Below, piece by piece: positions 5,678-12,967 of a DNA stretch of 28,556 nt. A model generated the notes under the pieces. It was not told the DNA's origin. It saw nothing but the letters and a program-made list of their open reading frames with translations, and ran no database searches. The translations under genes and the position numbers were made by a program. Position 1 is the stretch's first letter, and each line of letters begins with the position of its first letter. This stretch comes from a virus, in IMG/VR virus record IMGVR_UViG_3300030389_003135, positions 1 to 28,556 of that record; one strand, 5' to 3'.

Positions 5678-5824
5678 ATGATGAAGAAAAAACAAGTCCT
5701 CAAAAAAAGAGGCGGAGGTATGGCCAAAAAAAAGCAAGTTAAGAAAAAAGCTGGTGGCGGTATGATGGCCAAAAAGAAACAAGTCATGAAAAAACGTGGC
5801 GGCGGAATGATGAAGAAGAAGTAA
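5678..5824 (+). CDS. 48-residue Lys/Gly tandem-repeat protein
   Basis: ATG 5678 has a strong ribosome site (GAGGTG, about five bases upstream) and opens a 48-codon frame made almost entirely of a 14-15 residue unit repeated three times: KKKQVLKKRGGG, KKKQVKKKAGGG and KKKQVMKKRGGG, each preceded by Met or Met-Ala, plus a final MMKKK. Nearly half of the residues are Lys or Arg, and no acidic residue is present. This is a low-complexity polycation that could bind DNA or RNA, condense packaged DNA or bind membrane. It falls below common gene-length cutoffs. It closes the run of basic genes and is followed after six bases by an adaptor gene. Confidence 0.65.
   Translation: MMKKKQVLKKRGGGMAKKKQVKKKAGGGMMAKKKQVMKKRGGGMMKKK
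5681..5811 (+). repeat. Three tandem 42-45 bp coding repeats
   Basis: The DNA carries three imperfect direct repeats in frame with the 48-residue gene, each containing an AAAAA-rich block, a CAAGT core and a GGYGGHGG block ending at ATG. The units begin at about 5681, 5723 and 5765. Third-position differences between units (ggcggaggt, ggtggcggt, ggcggcgga) show that the protein repeat is kept while the DNA diverges. Confidence 0.6.
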
Positions 5825-5830
5825 TTTGAA

Positions 5831-6496
5831 ATGGCTACATCAGGTACAACAGATTTTAACTTAAACATTGACGAGGTTATTGAGGAGTCTTTTGAAAGAA
5901 TTGGAAGACAAGTCAGAACTGGTTATGATTTAAAGTCAGCTAGAAGAAGTTTAAATCTGTTGTTATCTGAATGGGGTAACAGAGGAGTTCATCTTTGGAA
6001 AGTTGTTAATCATACACAAAATCTTGTAGCAGGATCAACCACGTATACTGCTCCCGCAAACACAAGTGATGTTTTAGAGGCAGTATTCAGAAATGGTAGC
6101 ACAGACACTACCATGACAAAAATTTCTAGATCGGAGTATCAAGCGATACCAAACAAATCCTCGCAAGGAACTCCAACGCAATATTATGTTAGAAGAAATT
6201 TAGCTAATGTTGAAATTAATTTATACTTAACTCCAAATGTTACTGACACTCAAATAAATTATTTTTACCTTGCAAGAATAGAGGATGCAGGGGCATACAC
6301 AAAAACACCTGACGCACCGTACAGATTTTTACCTTGCATGGTTTCTGGTCTATCTTTTTATTTAGCACAGAAACATAATCCTGGTAGAGTTCAAGAAATG
6401 AAATTGTACTACGAAGATGAATTACAAAGAGCCCTAACAGAAGATGGACAAAGAACTTCAGTGCATTTAGTGCCACAAAATTTTTTTAGGACCTAA
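5831..6496 (+). CDS. Head-tail adaptor / tail accessory protein (P22 gp4-like role)
   Basis: This protein has 221 residues. The N-terminal helix-rich part (NIDEVIEESFERIGRQ then YDLKSARRSLNLLLSEWGNRG, residues about 11-52) is the pattern I know from podovirus adaptor proteins that sit under the portal. Beta segments follow (TTYTAPANTSDVLEAVFR, VEINLYLTPNVTDTQINYFY) and then a C-terminal helix (FLPCMVSGLSFYLAQKHNP...MKLYYEDELQRAL). The size fits gp4-type adaptors. No clear ribosome site precedes the ATG. The protein encoded at 6825 has a related layout, so the two probably stack as successive rings or serve as adaptor and tail accessory factor. The role is a strong inference. Confidence 0.65.
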   Translation: MATSGTTDFNLNIDEVIEESFERIGRQVRTGYDLKSARRSLNLLLSEWGNRGVHLWKVVNHTQNLVAGSTTYTAPANTSDVLEAVFRNGSTDTTMTKISRSEYQAIPNKSSQGTPTQYYVRRNLANVEINLYLTPNVTDTQINYFYLARIEDAGAYTKTPDAPYRFLPCMVSGLSFYLAQKHNPGRVQEMKLYYEDELQRALTEDGQRTSVHLVPQNFFRT

Positions 6497-6498
6497 AA

Positions 6499-6828
6499 AT
6501 GACTTTTGCAGTTGGAAAAGAGTCACAAGCAATTTGTGATAGATGTGGTTTTCAATACTATTATTTAGATTTAAAAAAAGAGTGGAATGGACTGTTTGTT
6601 TGTCCTGAATGTTACGAACCTAAACACCCACAACTAGAGCCTCCATATTCAAAACCTGATCCTGAAGCGTTACAAAATCCTAGACCAGATAGACTAGAGC
6701 CAACAATTGTTTTTGTTGGAGCACCTGCAGATTCTGCTTTTGAGTCTAATGGAATGCAACCTGCAACACAAATCAGAGAGTTGATTATAGGATCAAGTCT
6801 TGGTAGAGTGACTGTGGTGATATCATGA
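6499..6828 (+). CDS. Zinc-ribbon protein of the adaptor region
   Basis: This protein has 109 residues. Two CxxC knuckles (CDRCGF at about residues 13-18 and CPECYE at about 35-40) separated by some 20 residues with aromatic and charged positions form a zinc-ribbon. A Pro-rich linker (EPPYSKPDPEALQNPRPDRLEPT) follows, then a short C-terminal domain with TQIRELIIGSSLGRVTVVIS. AGGA lies seven bases before the ATG, and the TGA overlaps the next ATG (ATGA). I recognise this arrangement as a small accessory gene between the two adaptor-like genes of marine podovirus-type phages. It is probably structural or an assembly factor that binds zinc; no function is proven. Confidence 0.7.
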   Translation: MTFAVGKESQAICDRCGFQYYYLDLKKEWNGLFVCPECYEPKHPQLEPPYSKPDPEALQNPRPDRLEPTIVFVGAPADSAFESNGMQPATQIRELIIGSSLGRVTVVIS

Positions 6829-7520
6829 ATTATTCTGAATTATTAGACAACGTAAGAAATTATACAGAGGTTACATCTGACGTTTTAACAAATACAGTTA
6901 TAAATGTTTTTATTACAAACACAGAAAATAAAGTTTCAAGAGAGGTTGATAGTGATGACCAAAGAAGATATGCAACAACAACCTTTGAAGCCAACAACGC
7001 TTTTTTAGATGTCAGTGGTCCTGAGGGTGGATTTAAATTTGCTAGAGGATTGCAATTAGTTGAAACTGATGGGACTAGAACTTGGCTACAGCAAAGAGAT
7101 ACAACTTTTATAGATGAGTATATTCCAGAGAGATCGACAACCGATACTAACTTTACAGGAAAGCCAAAGTATTGGGCTAACTGGGATGCAACACAATTAG
7201 TGGTGGCCCCTACTCCAAACGTAGCTTACACAGTAGAGATGTGGTACAACGAAACTCCACAAAGATTAGGAAACGGTTCTGGGTCCACAACTACTACAAC
7301 ATTTTTATCCAACAATGCCTCAGAGGTGTTGTTGTATGGAACGCTATCTGAAGCATTTTCATACTTGAAAAATGACAAAGATATGCAATTATACACACAG
7401 AAGTTCCAACAAGCTCTTCAACTTTTTGCACAAGAGCAGATGGGACGTAAACGTAGGGATGAGTACAGTGATGGTGTATTACGACTCCCCCTAAGATCAG
7501 TAGACCCAGGAGGTAGTTAA
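6825..7520 (+). CDS. Phage adaptor-like protein
   Basis: This protein has 231 residues. Helical N-terminus (YSELLDNVRNYTEVTS), then an EVDSDDQRRYA segment, a beta-rich middle with FTGKPKYWANWDATQLVVAP and YTVEMWYNETPQRLG, and a C-terminal helix with LLYGTLSEAFSYLKNDKDMQ then QLYTQKFQQALQLF. The GKP-x-Y-W, V-APTP and L-Y-G-x-L-x-E-A-x-x-Y-L-K-x-D motifs are typical of phage adaptor proteins that connect portal and tail. ATGA overlap with the preceding zinc-ribbon gene suggests coordinated synthesis. The C-terminus is basic (GRKRRDE). It could be the tail adaptor proper, with the 5831 product as the portal-proximal ring. Confidence 0.65.
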   Translation: MNYSELLDNVRNYTEVTSDVLTNTVINVFITNTENKVSREVDSDDQRRYATTTFEANNAFLDVSGPEGGFKFARGLQLVETDGTRTWLQQRDTTFIDEYIPERSTTDTNFTGKPKYWANWDATQLVVAPTPNVAYTVEMWYNETPQRLGNGSGSTTTTTFLSNNASEVLLYGTLSEAFSYLKNDKDMQLYTQKFQQALQLFAQEQMGRKRRDEYSDGVLRLPLRSVDPGGS

Positions 7521-7522
7521 AA

Positions 7523-7966
7523 ATGGCAATAAACCAAGCAGTCTGTGCTTCCTTTAAACAGGAGTTATTGGCAGGGGATCACGATATTGATAACGATACA
7601 ATCAATCTTGCTCTGTACACAAACTCTGTAACTTTAAATGGAAACACAACAGCCTACTCAGCAACAAATGAGGTAGGTAATTCAGGAACATATGCAGCAG
7701 GTGGGGCAACTTTGACGAGCCCAACTATCGGCTTAACCAAAACAAGTGCAACAGCATCAACAGCATTTGTTGATTTTGCAAACGTAAGTTTTACTTCAGC
7801 AACAATATCTGCTCAGGCAGCTTTGATCTATAACAGATCATCAACAAATACTAATGCAGCTATTGCAGTTTTAGATTTTGGTAGTGTAAAGACATCAACA
7901 AACGGTACATTCACAATCGCATTCCCAACTAACGATGCTTCAAGTGCTATATTAAGATTATCTTAA
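7523..7966 (+). CDS. Virion protein, small beta-rich (tail or fibre associated)
   Basis: This protein has 147 residues, starting MAINQAVCASFKQELLAG then DHDIDNDTINLALYTN, followed by a Gly/Thr/Ala-rich beta domain (TYAAGGATLTSPTIGLT, AFVDFANVSFTSATISAQAALIYN, IAVLDFGSVKTSTNGTFTI). This order, with a small N-terminal helix and D-x-x-x-L-ALYT, is common in marine phage structural genes near fibre genes. GGAGG lies about nine bases upstream. No enzyme motif is present. It is probably a tail or fibre attachment component; the assignment rests on pattern memory and position. Confidence 0.7.
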   Translation: MAINQAVCASFKQELLAGDHDIDNDTINLALYTNSVTLNGNTTAYSATNEVGNSGTYAAGGATLTSPTIGLTKTSATASTAFVDFANVSFTSATISAQAALIYNRSSTNTNAAIAVLDFGSVKTSTNGTFTIAFPTNDASSAILRLS

Positions 7967-7983
7967 TATAGGAGGTCATCACC

Positions 7984-8973
7984 ATGGCAGATGCTTGGAA
8001 TGAGGGCACGTGGGGGCAAGGCTTTTGGGGACAGCAAAGTTCTGTTACTGTAACCCTTACAGGTGTTTCTTCAACGACAGCATTAGGTACAGTATCGGCA
8101 ACTGCTGATGTTTCCGTACCTCCCTCTCCAGTCACACTTACATCAACTTTAGGTACACCAACTGCTGAACCAGAACATGTGGTATCTCCCACTGGTGTTT
8201 CTTTTGAAACTCAATTATCTGGTGCACTAGCAATTGAAGAAGGAGCAGGAGTTGTTTTAGGCAGCTTATCAGTTTCTTTTGCAGTTGGTGATGAAACAGG
8301 ATCAGGAACTGTAGATGCAGGATGGGGCAGAAACACTTGGGGTTCTTTTGCATGGAATGAAAACATAACGCAAGAAGTTAGTGTCACAGGCGTTGCAATG
8401 TCAACGTCCCTTGGCACAACCACACAAGAAGTAGGTACGGGTGTAATTGTATCTGCCACAGGCCTAAGCATGACAAGTGCTTTAGGCACAACATCACAAA
8501 CAGGCACCGCAGTACAAACACTTGATAGCCTAACAATAGGTGCGGCATTATCAGGCGCATCAGGTATTACTGGGGAAGGTAATATAGGAGTAATAGCTCC
8601 TTCAGATCAATTAGACTTTAATATCGGCACGGTCACCATTGATATATTTACACAGGTAGATGCTCCTTCCGTAGCGATGACGTCTGCCTTAGGAACTGCT
8701 GTAGCTGAGGCCGATGCAGTTGTAACTCTTGGTAGTTTATCAAGTAGTTTTGCGTTAGGCACAGAAACAGTAGAAACAGGCACAGGTGTAATAGTAAGTG
8801 TTTCAACGGTGGCATTAACTTTTGCTGAAGGCACAGAAACAGTGACAGGTGGAGCGGTGGTTGATCTTACAGGATTAAGTATGACAACTGCTTTAGGCGA
8901 TCCATTTAGCACCCCTTGGGCTAATGTGGTTACAGGGGCAAGTAATACTTGGACAGAGGTAAACGCAGCATAA
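7984..8973 (+). CDS. Repeat-rich beta virion protein with Trp-Gly motifs
   Basis: This protein has 329 residues. It opens with a Trp/Gly patch (WNEGTWGQGFWGQ, residues 5-16) and has a second at residues 113-124 (G-W-G-R-N-T-W-G-S-F-A-W). Between and after these are about ten loose copies of a 20-25 residue unit with the core TGxSMTSALGT plus acidic, Gly/Thr-rich spacers. It is almost free of Lys, has a single Arg (R116), and is free of Cys, which suits a repetitive beta-solenoid or stacked beta fibre. A strong AGGAGG site precedes the ATG. It lies just upstream of the tail-fibre gene and so is probably a fibre or spike component. The W patch is shared with the tail hub encoded at 15340. Confidence 0.7.
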   Translation: MADAWNEGTWGQGFWGQQSSVTVTLTGVSSTTALGTVSATADVSVPPSPVTLTSTLGTPTAEPEHVVSPTGVSFETQLSGALAIEEGAGVVLGSLSVSFAVGDETGSGTVDAGWGRNTWGSFAWNENITQEVSVTGVAMSTSLGTTTQEVGTGVIVSATGLSMTSALGTTSQTGTAVQTLDSLTIGAALSGASGITGEGNIGVIAPSDQLDFNIGTVTIDIFTQVDAPSVAMTSALGTAVAEADAVVTLGSLSSSFALGTETVETGTGVIVSVSTVALTFAEGTETVTGGAVVDLTGLSMTTALGDPFSTPWANVVTGASNTWTEVNAA

Positions 8974-8979
8974 AAAGTG

Positions 8980-9007
8980 TTGCTTGAATAATAAAAAAAG
9001 ATATATT
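8980..9007 (+). promoter_or_regulatory. Candidate sigma70-type promoter upstream of the tail-fibre gene
   Basis: TTGCTT (8980-8985) and TATATT (9002-9007) are separated by 16 bases in the 50-base gap before the fibre gene. The -10 box matches five of six consensus positions and the -35 box three of six. The gap is AT-rich, so chance matches are easy. A similar TTGCTA-17-TATATT pair precedes the gene at 15340. Confidence 0.3.
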
Positions 9008-9023
9008 TTAGAGAGGTTTAAAT

Positions 9024-10091
9024 ATGGCAAGTACATTTTCAGATAGACTCAAATTAGAACTCATGGCAACTGGTGCGAATGCCAATACATGGGGCACAAA
9101 CACCAATAATAATTTAGAAGTTTTAGATGCCTTTGCGGCAGGATATTTATCAAAATCTGTGGCGGGTTCAGCTAATATTACTTTGACGACAGCTAATGCC
9201 TCTGACACTGCTGAGTCTTCAAATAAAGTTATTGAGCTTACAGGTGCATTAACAGGCGACATAGTTGTATTTATTCCAGCGGTCGAAAGTGAATATTTAT
9301 TTTTTAACAACACAACAGGTTCTCAAACATTAACCATAGCAGCTACAGGTCACACAGCTAATGGTGCTTTGATAACACAAGGTGCATACTCAAGAGTTTA
9401 CTGTGATGGTTCTTCAGATTTTAATGTAGAAGTATCAACATCTTTATTAGGTACTACTAATTTTAAAGCAGATGTAACTGCAGGTGGTGGTAACATTGTT
9501 CTTCGAACAAATGGTGCTGTGTCCGCTACTACTTTTGTAGGTAGTGGCGCAAACCTTACAGGTATTGAGGCTTTTCCTTCAGGAACAAAACAACTTTTTT
9601 ATCAAGCATCTGCACCAACTGGTTGGACACAAGACACAACTGCTGCATTAGGTAACGCTGCCTTAAGAGTTGTTGTTGGTACAGGTGGAGGCACAGGCGG
9701 TGCTGATACTTTTCAAACAGTTTTTTCAGATTCAAAAACTACAGAATCAAAAAGTTTACCCGTTACAGGAAGTTTAAGTGGTACAGTTGGAGCTACAACT
9801 TTGTCAACACCACAAATTCCAAGTCACCAACACAAACCTTCTAAAATGACTTCAGGAGGACAAAACCCCGCACCTACAAGATCTTTCATGCCTCCTGCAT
9901 TTCAGGCAAGAAGAGCTGAACCTGTAAGTCCAGGTTTTTCCGATGAAGCTTTTCCAAACACAGGTGGTGGTGGTTCTCACACTCACCCATTTACAGGTAG
10001 TTTAAGCAGTGCAACTACCGCATCCTCAAGCTTTGCAGTCCCATCAATGGACGTAAAACACGCTAACGTAATCATAGCCGCTAAAGACTAG
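9024..10091 (+). CDS. Tail fibre protein with two HxH motifs
   Basis: This protein has 355 residues. The N-terminal SDRLKLELMATGANANTWGT then NTNNNLEVLD (residues about 6-35) is a typical fibre base that attaches to the tail, followed by a Thr/Ser/Ala/Gly-rich shaft (TLTTANASDT, ELTGALTGDIVVFIP, TTGSQTLTIAATG). The C-terminal part contains LFYQASAPTGWTQ (tail-collar-like) and two HxH motifs, S-H-Q-H (H268, H270) and S-H-T-H (H319, H321). In T4 gp37-type fibre tips, HxH triplets bind iron along a trimeric needle, so iron-bound trimerisation is plausible here. It ends VIIAAKD. It should determine host binding. GAGAGG before the ATG supports the start. Confidence 0.8.
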   Translation: MASTFSDRLKLELMATGANANTWGTNTNNNLEVLDAFAAGYLSKSVAGSANITLTTANASDTAESSNKVIELTGALTGDIVVFIPAVESEYLFFNNTTGSQTLTIAATGHTANGALITQGAYSRVYCDGSSDFNVEVSTSLLGTTNFKADVTAGGGNIVLRTNGAVSATTFVGSGANLTGIEAFPSGTKQLFYQASAPTGWTQDTTAALGNAALRVVVGTGGGTGGADTFQTVFSDSKTTESKSLPVTGSLSGTVGATTLSTPQIPSHQHKPSKMTSGGQNPAPTRSFMPPAFQARRAEPVSPGFSDEAFPNTGGGGSHTHPFTGSLSSATTASSSFAVPSMDVKHANVIIAAKD

Positions 10092-10573
10092 TGCCGATAT
10101 TTGACCCAGATGGGACGTGTCCTCTTCTTAAGAAGAAGTGTATAAAACATCGGTGCATATGGTATAATATGCTACAGGGCAAACACCCTCAAACAGGGTT
10201 AGATGTACAGGAATGGGGTTGTTCTATAGCATGGTTGCCCTTGCTTTTAGTAGAAAATTCAGGAAAAATATCCCAGACAACAGCAGCAACTGAAAGTTTT
10301 AGAAACGAAATGGTTCAATCTAATAATATAATGACAAAAGTTTTAGCACAAAGTGGAGATGCACAAAAAGCCATGGCCACGGCAGGATCTATTTTTGAAT
10401 TAATAGGCGATCATCAAAAAGCAATTGATACTAATGATTCTAACAATGAGGATAAAACTATTTTACAACTAAGCAATAATAAGGTAAAAGTTAAGAAGAA
10501 GCCTAAAAAGGCTATGACTAAAAAGGTGAAAAAAAATGGCAACAACCGTAAACAACACAACAGTTCAAAGTAA
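10091..10573 (+). CDS. Conserved four-cysteine protein following the tail fibre
   Basis: This protein has 160 residues from GTG 10091, whose G is the last base of the preceding TAG (TAGTG). The N-terminal PDGTCPLLKKKCIKHRCIWY, then GKHP-TG, then EWGCSIAWLPLLL (cysteines at about 10, 17, 22 and 44) is a pattern I recognise from marine phages just downstream of fibre genes. Four cysteines could bind an iron-sulfur cluster or zinc. A helical segment follows (AATESFRNEMVQSNN), then an unusual Lys-rich tail (KVKVKKKPKKAMTKKVKK), where the next gene begins in another frame. The function is unknown; a fibre-assembly or redox role would be speculation. Confidence 0.7.
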   Translation: MPIFDPDGTCPLLKKKCIKHRCIWYNMLQGKHPQTGLDVQEWGCSIAWLPLLLVENSGKISQTTAATESFRNEMVQSNNIMTKVLAQSGDAQKAMATAGSIFELIGDHQKAIDTNDSNNEDKTILQLSNNKVKVKKKPKKAMTKKVKKNGNNRKQHNSSK

Positions 10574-10988
10574 AATTACAATACTTTTTGATGCTGATGG
10601 TCCCTTAACAGGTGATGGACCAGCAAAAGGCACTGGAAATACTCAATCAGATGTATATTTAGATGACAATATTCAATTAAATATCAGATCTCATACAGAG
10701 ATTGATTCTAATATTCATGCCTTACAATGGGATGCTACAACAAACACCGGACATATTGAGTTTACAGACACAAGAGACAATGAGTCTATATCCTCATTTC
10801 CTCAGTGGGCTACAAATGTAGTGATTAGAGCTGAAGCTCAAAATACTTGGCAAAGCACTTATGATTCTACATATGAAAGTCATTCAGATGCTGGAGCAGA
10901 AGATGATTCTGCAGCAGTGACAGCCGCAACTACGGCTGCCAACACAGCGAGAACAGATTATCTTGCTGCACACAGTATAACTTACTAA
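10536..10988 (+). CDS. Hypothetical acidic protein, possible fibre-associated
   Basis: This protein has 150 residues. AAGGTGA about six bases before the ATG supports the start, which lies 38 bases inside the previous gene. The N-terminal two thirds are beta-like with DADGPLTGDGPAKG, LDDNIQLNIRSHTEIDSNIHALQWD and TGHIEFTDTRDNESI. The C-terminus is an acidic and Ala-rich helix (SDAGAEDDSAAVTAATTAANTARTDYLA) resembling the C-terminal helix of fibre-assembly chaperone-like proteins. I do not recognise a family. Its position between the fibre module and the oxygenase cassette suggests a fibre accessory role. Confidence 0.65.
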   Translation: MATTVNNTTVQSKITILFDADGPLTGDGPAKGTGNTQSDVYLDDNIQLNIRSHTEIDSNIHALQWDATTNTGHIEFTDTRDNESISSFPQWATNVVIRAEAQNTWQSTYDSTYESHSDAGAEDDSAAVTAATTAANTARTDYLAAHSITY

Positions 10989-11008
10989 GTTTTCTGTGAA
11001 CAAATAAT

Positions 11009-11557
11009 ATGCGAGAATATATACTAGAAGTAAAAAAATTAATTCCCGAAAAATACTGTAAAAAAATTATTTCTTATTTTGATTATAATTTAATAGATGC
11101 ACAAACAACAGGTTACGGTTTAGCTAAAGATGTAAGAAATTGTAAAAGTAGGAATGTTATGAGCCCAGAAACTTTTGGTGAAAGGATATGCTCTAATTTT
11201 ATTCAAACAAAATTATTAGAATGCGTTGGTTTTTATAAAGAAAAATACTCACATTTCTATTCTAGCAAAATAACATCATGTGAATTACTTAAATATCAAC
11301 ATAATAAATATAAAACAGGATATCAATATCATGTAGATATGGGAACAACGGTTACTAAACGACACGCATCAATATCTATATGCTTAAATAACGATTTTGT
11401 AGGTGGTGAATTTGTATTTGATTTGCCAGAGGGGGAAATACAAATGCCACAAAATGTAGGAGATGCAATAATTTTTCCCTCAAACTTTATGTTTCCACAC
11501 CAAGTAAATCAAATAACTAAAGGCACTAGATATGCCTTAGTGGCATGGATACATTAA
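11009..11557 (+). CDS. 2-oxoglutarate/Fe(II) dioxygenase (prolyl-hydroxylase-like)
   Basis: This protein has 182 residues. The Fe(II) facial triad and 2OG-binding Arg are visible in order: H108-x-D110 (YQYHVDMG), H164 (FPHQV) and R174 (GTRYALVAW), with the H-to-R spacing of ten that is typical of prolyl 4-hydroxylase-type folds. The GGEFVFDLPEGE and P-x-x-G-D-A-I-I-F-P-S segments are the matching beta strands. Such enzymes hydroxylate protein side chains or small molecules while oxidising 2-oxoglutarate to succinate. No ribosome site precedes the ATG. It opens an AT-rich cassette of modifying enzymes. A virion or host protein substrate is inferred only from context. Confidence 0.85.
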   Translation: MREYILEVKKLIPEKYCKKIISYFDYNLIDAQTTGYGLAKDVRNCKSRNVMSPETFGERICSNFIQTKLLECVGFYKEKYSHFYSSKITSCELLKYQHNKYKTGYQYHVDMGTTVTKRHASISICLNNDFVGGEFVFDLPEGEIQMPQNVGDAIIFPSNFMFPHQVNQITKGTRYALVAWIH

Positions 11558-12162
11558 TGAAACCTATTTTTATTAAAGAATTTTTACCTAGAGAAATCTT
11601 AACTGTTGTTCATAGTTATTGTTTGTTGAAATACCAAAATCCTCAATTTTTGAATAATGATTCTCAAACTAACTCTTTCATATCACACCATGGTGATTAT
11701 TTAATGGAATCATTAATGGATTTAAGCACCCCTGTGGTAGAAAAAAATGTACAAAAAAAATTATTTCCGACTTATTCTTTTTTCAGAATTTATGATCGAC
11801 TGTCTGATTTACCAGTGCATACAGATAGACCATCTTGTGAATATACAGTTGCTTTAAGTTTGGGGTCTGACCCTGTTGAAAAGCCTTATGAAATATTTGT
11901 AGGTGAAGCGGACGACACATCTGATTATAAATATTATGATGAATCTAGAAAAAAATTTAACAGATATCGTATCGATTATAAATTTCCTATGGTTCCTAAC
12001 AATGCAATAATTTTTAAAGGCATGGAAAAAATACACTGGAGAGAATATTGTGAGCATGATTATTTTATGACTGTTTTCTTACATTATGTCGATCAAGAGG
12101 GCGATTATAAAGATCATAAATACGATAAGAGAGATCGCATAGGTACTAATTTAAAAGATTAA
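11557..12162 (+). CDS. 2OG-Fe(II) oxygenase-like protein with HTD motif
   Basis: From ATG 11557 (TAATG overlap with the previous stop) the protein has 201 residues; an in-frame ATG at 11545 would add four. H88-x-D90 (LPVHTDRP) followed by CEYTVALSLG matches the first half of the oxygenase core, and H160 (EKIHWRE) fits the distal Fe ligand. The usual 2OG-binding Arg about ten residues after that histidine is not obvious there (sequence DYFMTVFLHY); R162 is close by instead. It may be an altered or differently liganded oxygenase. Length and neighbours fit the family. No ribosome site is visible, so translation is probably coupled to the upstream oxygenase. Confidence 0.7.
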   Translation: MKPIFIKEFLPREILTVVHSYCLLKYQNPQFLNNDSQTNSFISHHGDYLMESLMDLSTPVVEKNVQKKLFPTYSFFRIYDRLSDLPVHTDRPSCEYTVALSLGSDPVEKPYEIFVGEADDTSDYKYYDESRKKFNRYRIDYKFPMVPNNAIIFKGMEKIHWREYCEHDYFMTVFLHYVDQEGDYKDHKYDKRDRIGTNLKD

Positions 12163-12163
12163 T

Positions 12164-12967
12164 GTGAATAAAATTCTTTATAAAATAAGAATTGGCGTAG
12201 GCCTTGGAGATGTGTTTTGTGCATCTGGTGCACTTAAAAAACTTACTGAAAAATTAGACGCTAAAGTTTTTGTTGAAACAGGTCAACCCTCAGTCTTTGA
12301 AGATCAGCCTCATGTAATAAAAGCGTTTAGAGGAGCTTATGATTATTTAGATATTGACATTGAAAATCTTTACAAAAGTTTTGATAAAATTTACGTTGCA
12401 GATTATTATAACGAAAATCACTTAAAGTCTAAAACTAACCTTGTTGAGGCGTATTGTGAATCTATTGATGTAGATAAAACCTCTTTACCTTATTTGTTAG
12501 TGGATAAAGATAAGTTTAATAGTTTTAACTTTATTAATGACAATTATATTTTTGTTGCACTATCTGACAAAATAAAACCCTTTGTTAGTGAAATAGGTTC
12601 ATCAAAACATCTTTCTAACAATTACTGTAAAGATTTGATATACGCCATTCAAAAAAGCTTTCCAAATTATCAAATTGTAGATATTGACAGTTTAAATCCA
12701 AATATACATGACAAAAAAGAATTACTTTACATCGCTATGAAAGCGAAAAGTTTTGTAGCGGTTGATGGTGGAATGGTGCACATAGCGTCTAATCAACCAA
12801 CTTTTAAGAAGGGGGTTTGTTTATACCGTAATCAAGATTGTGTAGATTCTTTTGGGTACAAAGAACAAACTAATTTGATTTCAGACACACCTTTAATTGG
12901 GCCCTACGTATCAATAGAAAAAATTATAAATGAACTTAATAAAATTATAGATCAAAATGTTAACTGA
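12164..12967 (+). CDS. Glycosyltransferase family 9 (heptosyltransferase)-like protein
   Basis: This protein has 267 residues from GTG 12164; the nearby ATG at 12162 is out of frame and closes at once. The N-terminal IRIGVGLGDVFCASGALKKL (residues about 8-27) is the glycine-rich first strand and loop of GT-B heptosyltransferase-like enzymes. The C-terminal FVAVDGGMVHIASNQ (about 196-210) is the D-x-G-x-x-H-x-A donor-sugar motif of family GT9. It is shorter than the usual 320-350 residues, so the acceptor domain is reduced. It would transfer a sugar, possibly to LPS-type glycans or to a modified protein. It sits between oxygenase genes and lacks a ribosome site. Confidence 0.7.
   Translation: MNKILYKIRIGVGLGDVFCASGALKKLTEKLDAKVFVETGQPSVFEDQPHVIKAFRGAYDYLDIDIENLYKSFDKIYVADYYNENHLKSKTNLVEAYCESIDVDKTSLPYLLVDKDKFNSFNFINDNYIFVALSDKIKPFVSEIGSSKHLSNNYCKDLIYAIQKSFPNYQIVDIDSLNPNIHDKKELLYIAMKAKSFVAVDGGMVHIASNQPTFKKGVCLYRNQDCVDSFGYKEQTNLISDTPLIGPYVSIEKIINELNKIIDQNVN

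Noticed and set aside
5678-5824. CRISPR-like array at the short tandem repeats
   Set aside because: The repeats are contiguous, in frame and diverge synonymously, with no spacers.
8138-8912. Three long minus-strand frames opposite the 7984 repeat protein
   Set aside because: They arise from the repetitive, stop-poor composition of the + strand gene; no starts or ribosome sites support them.
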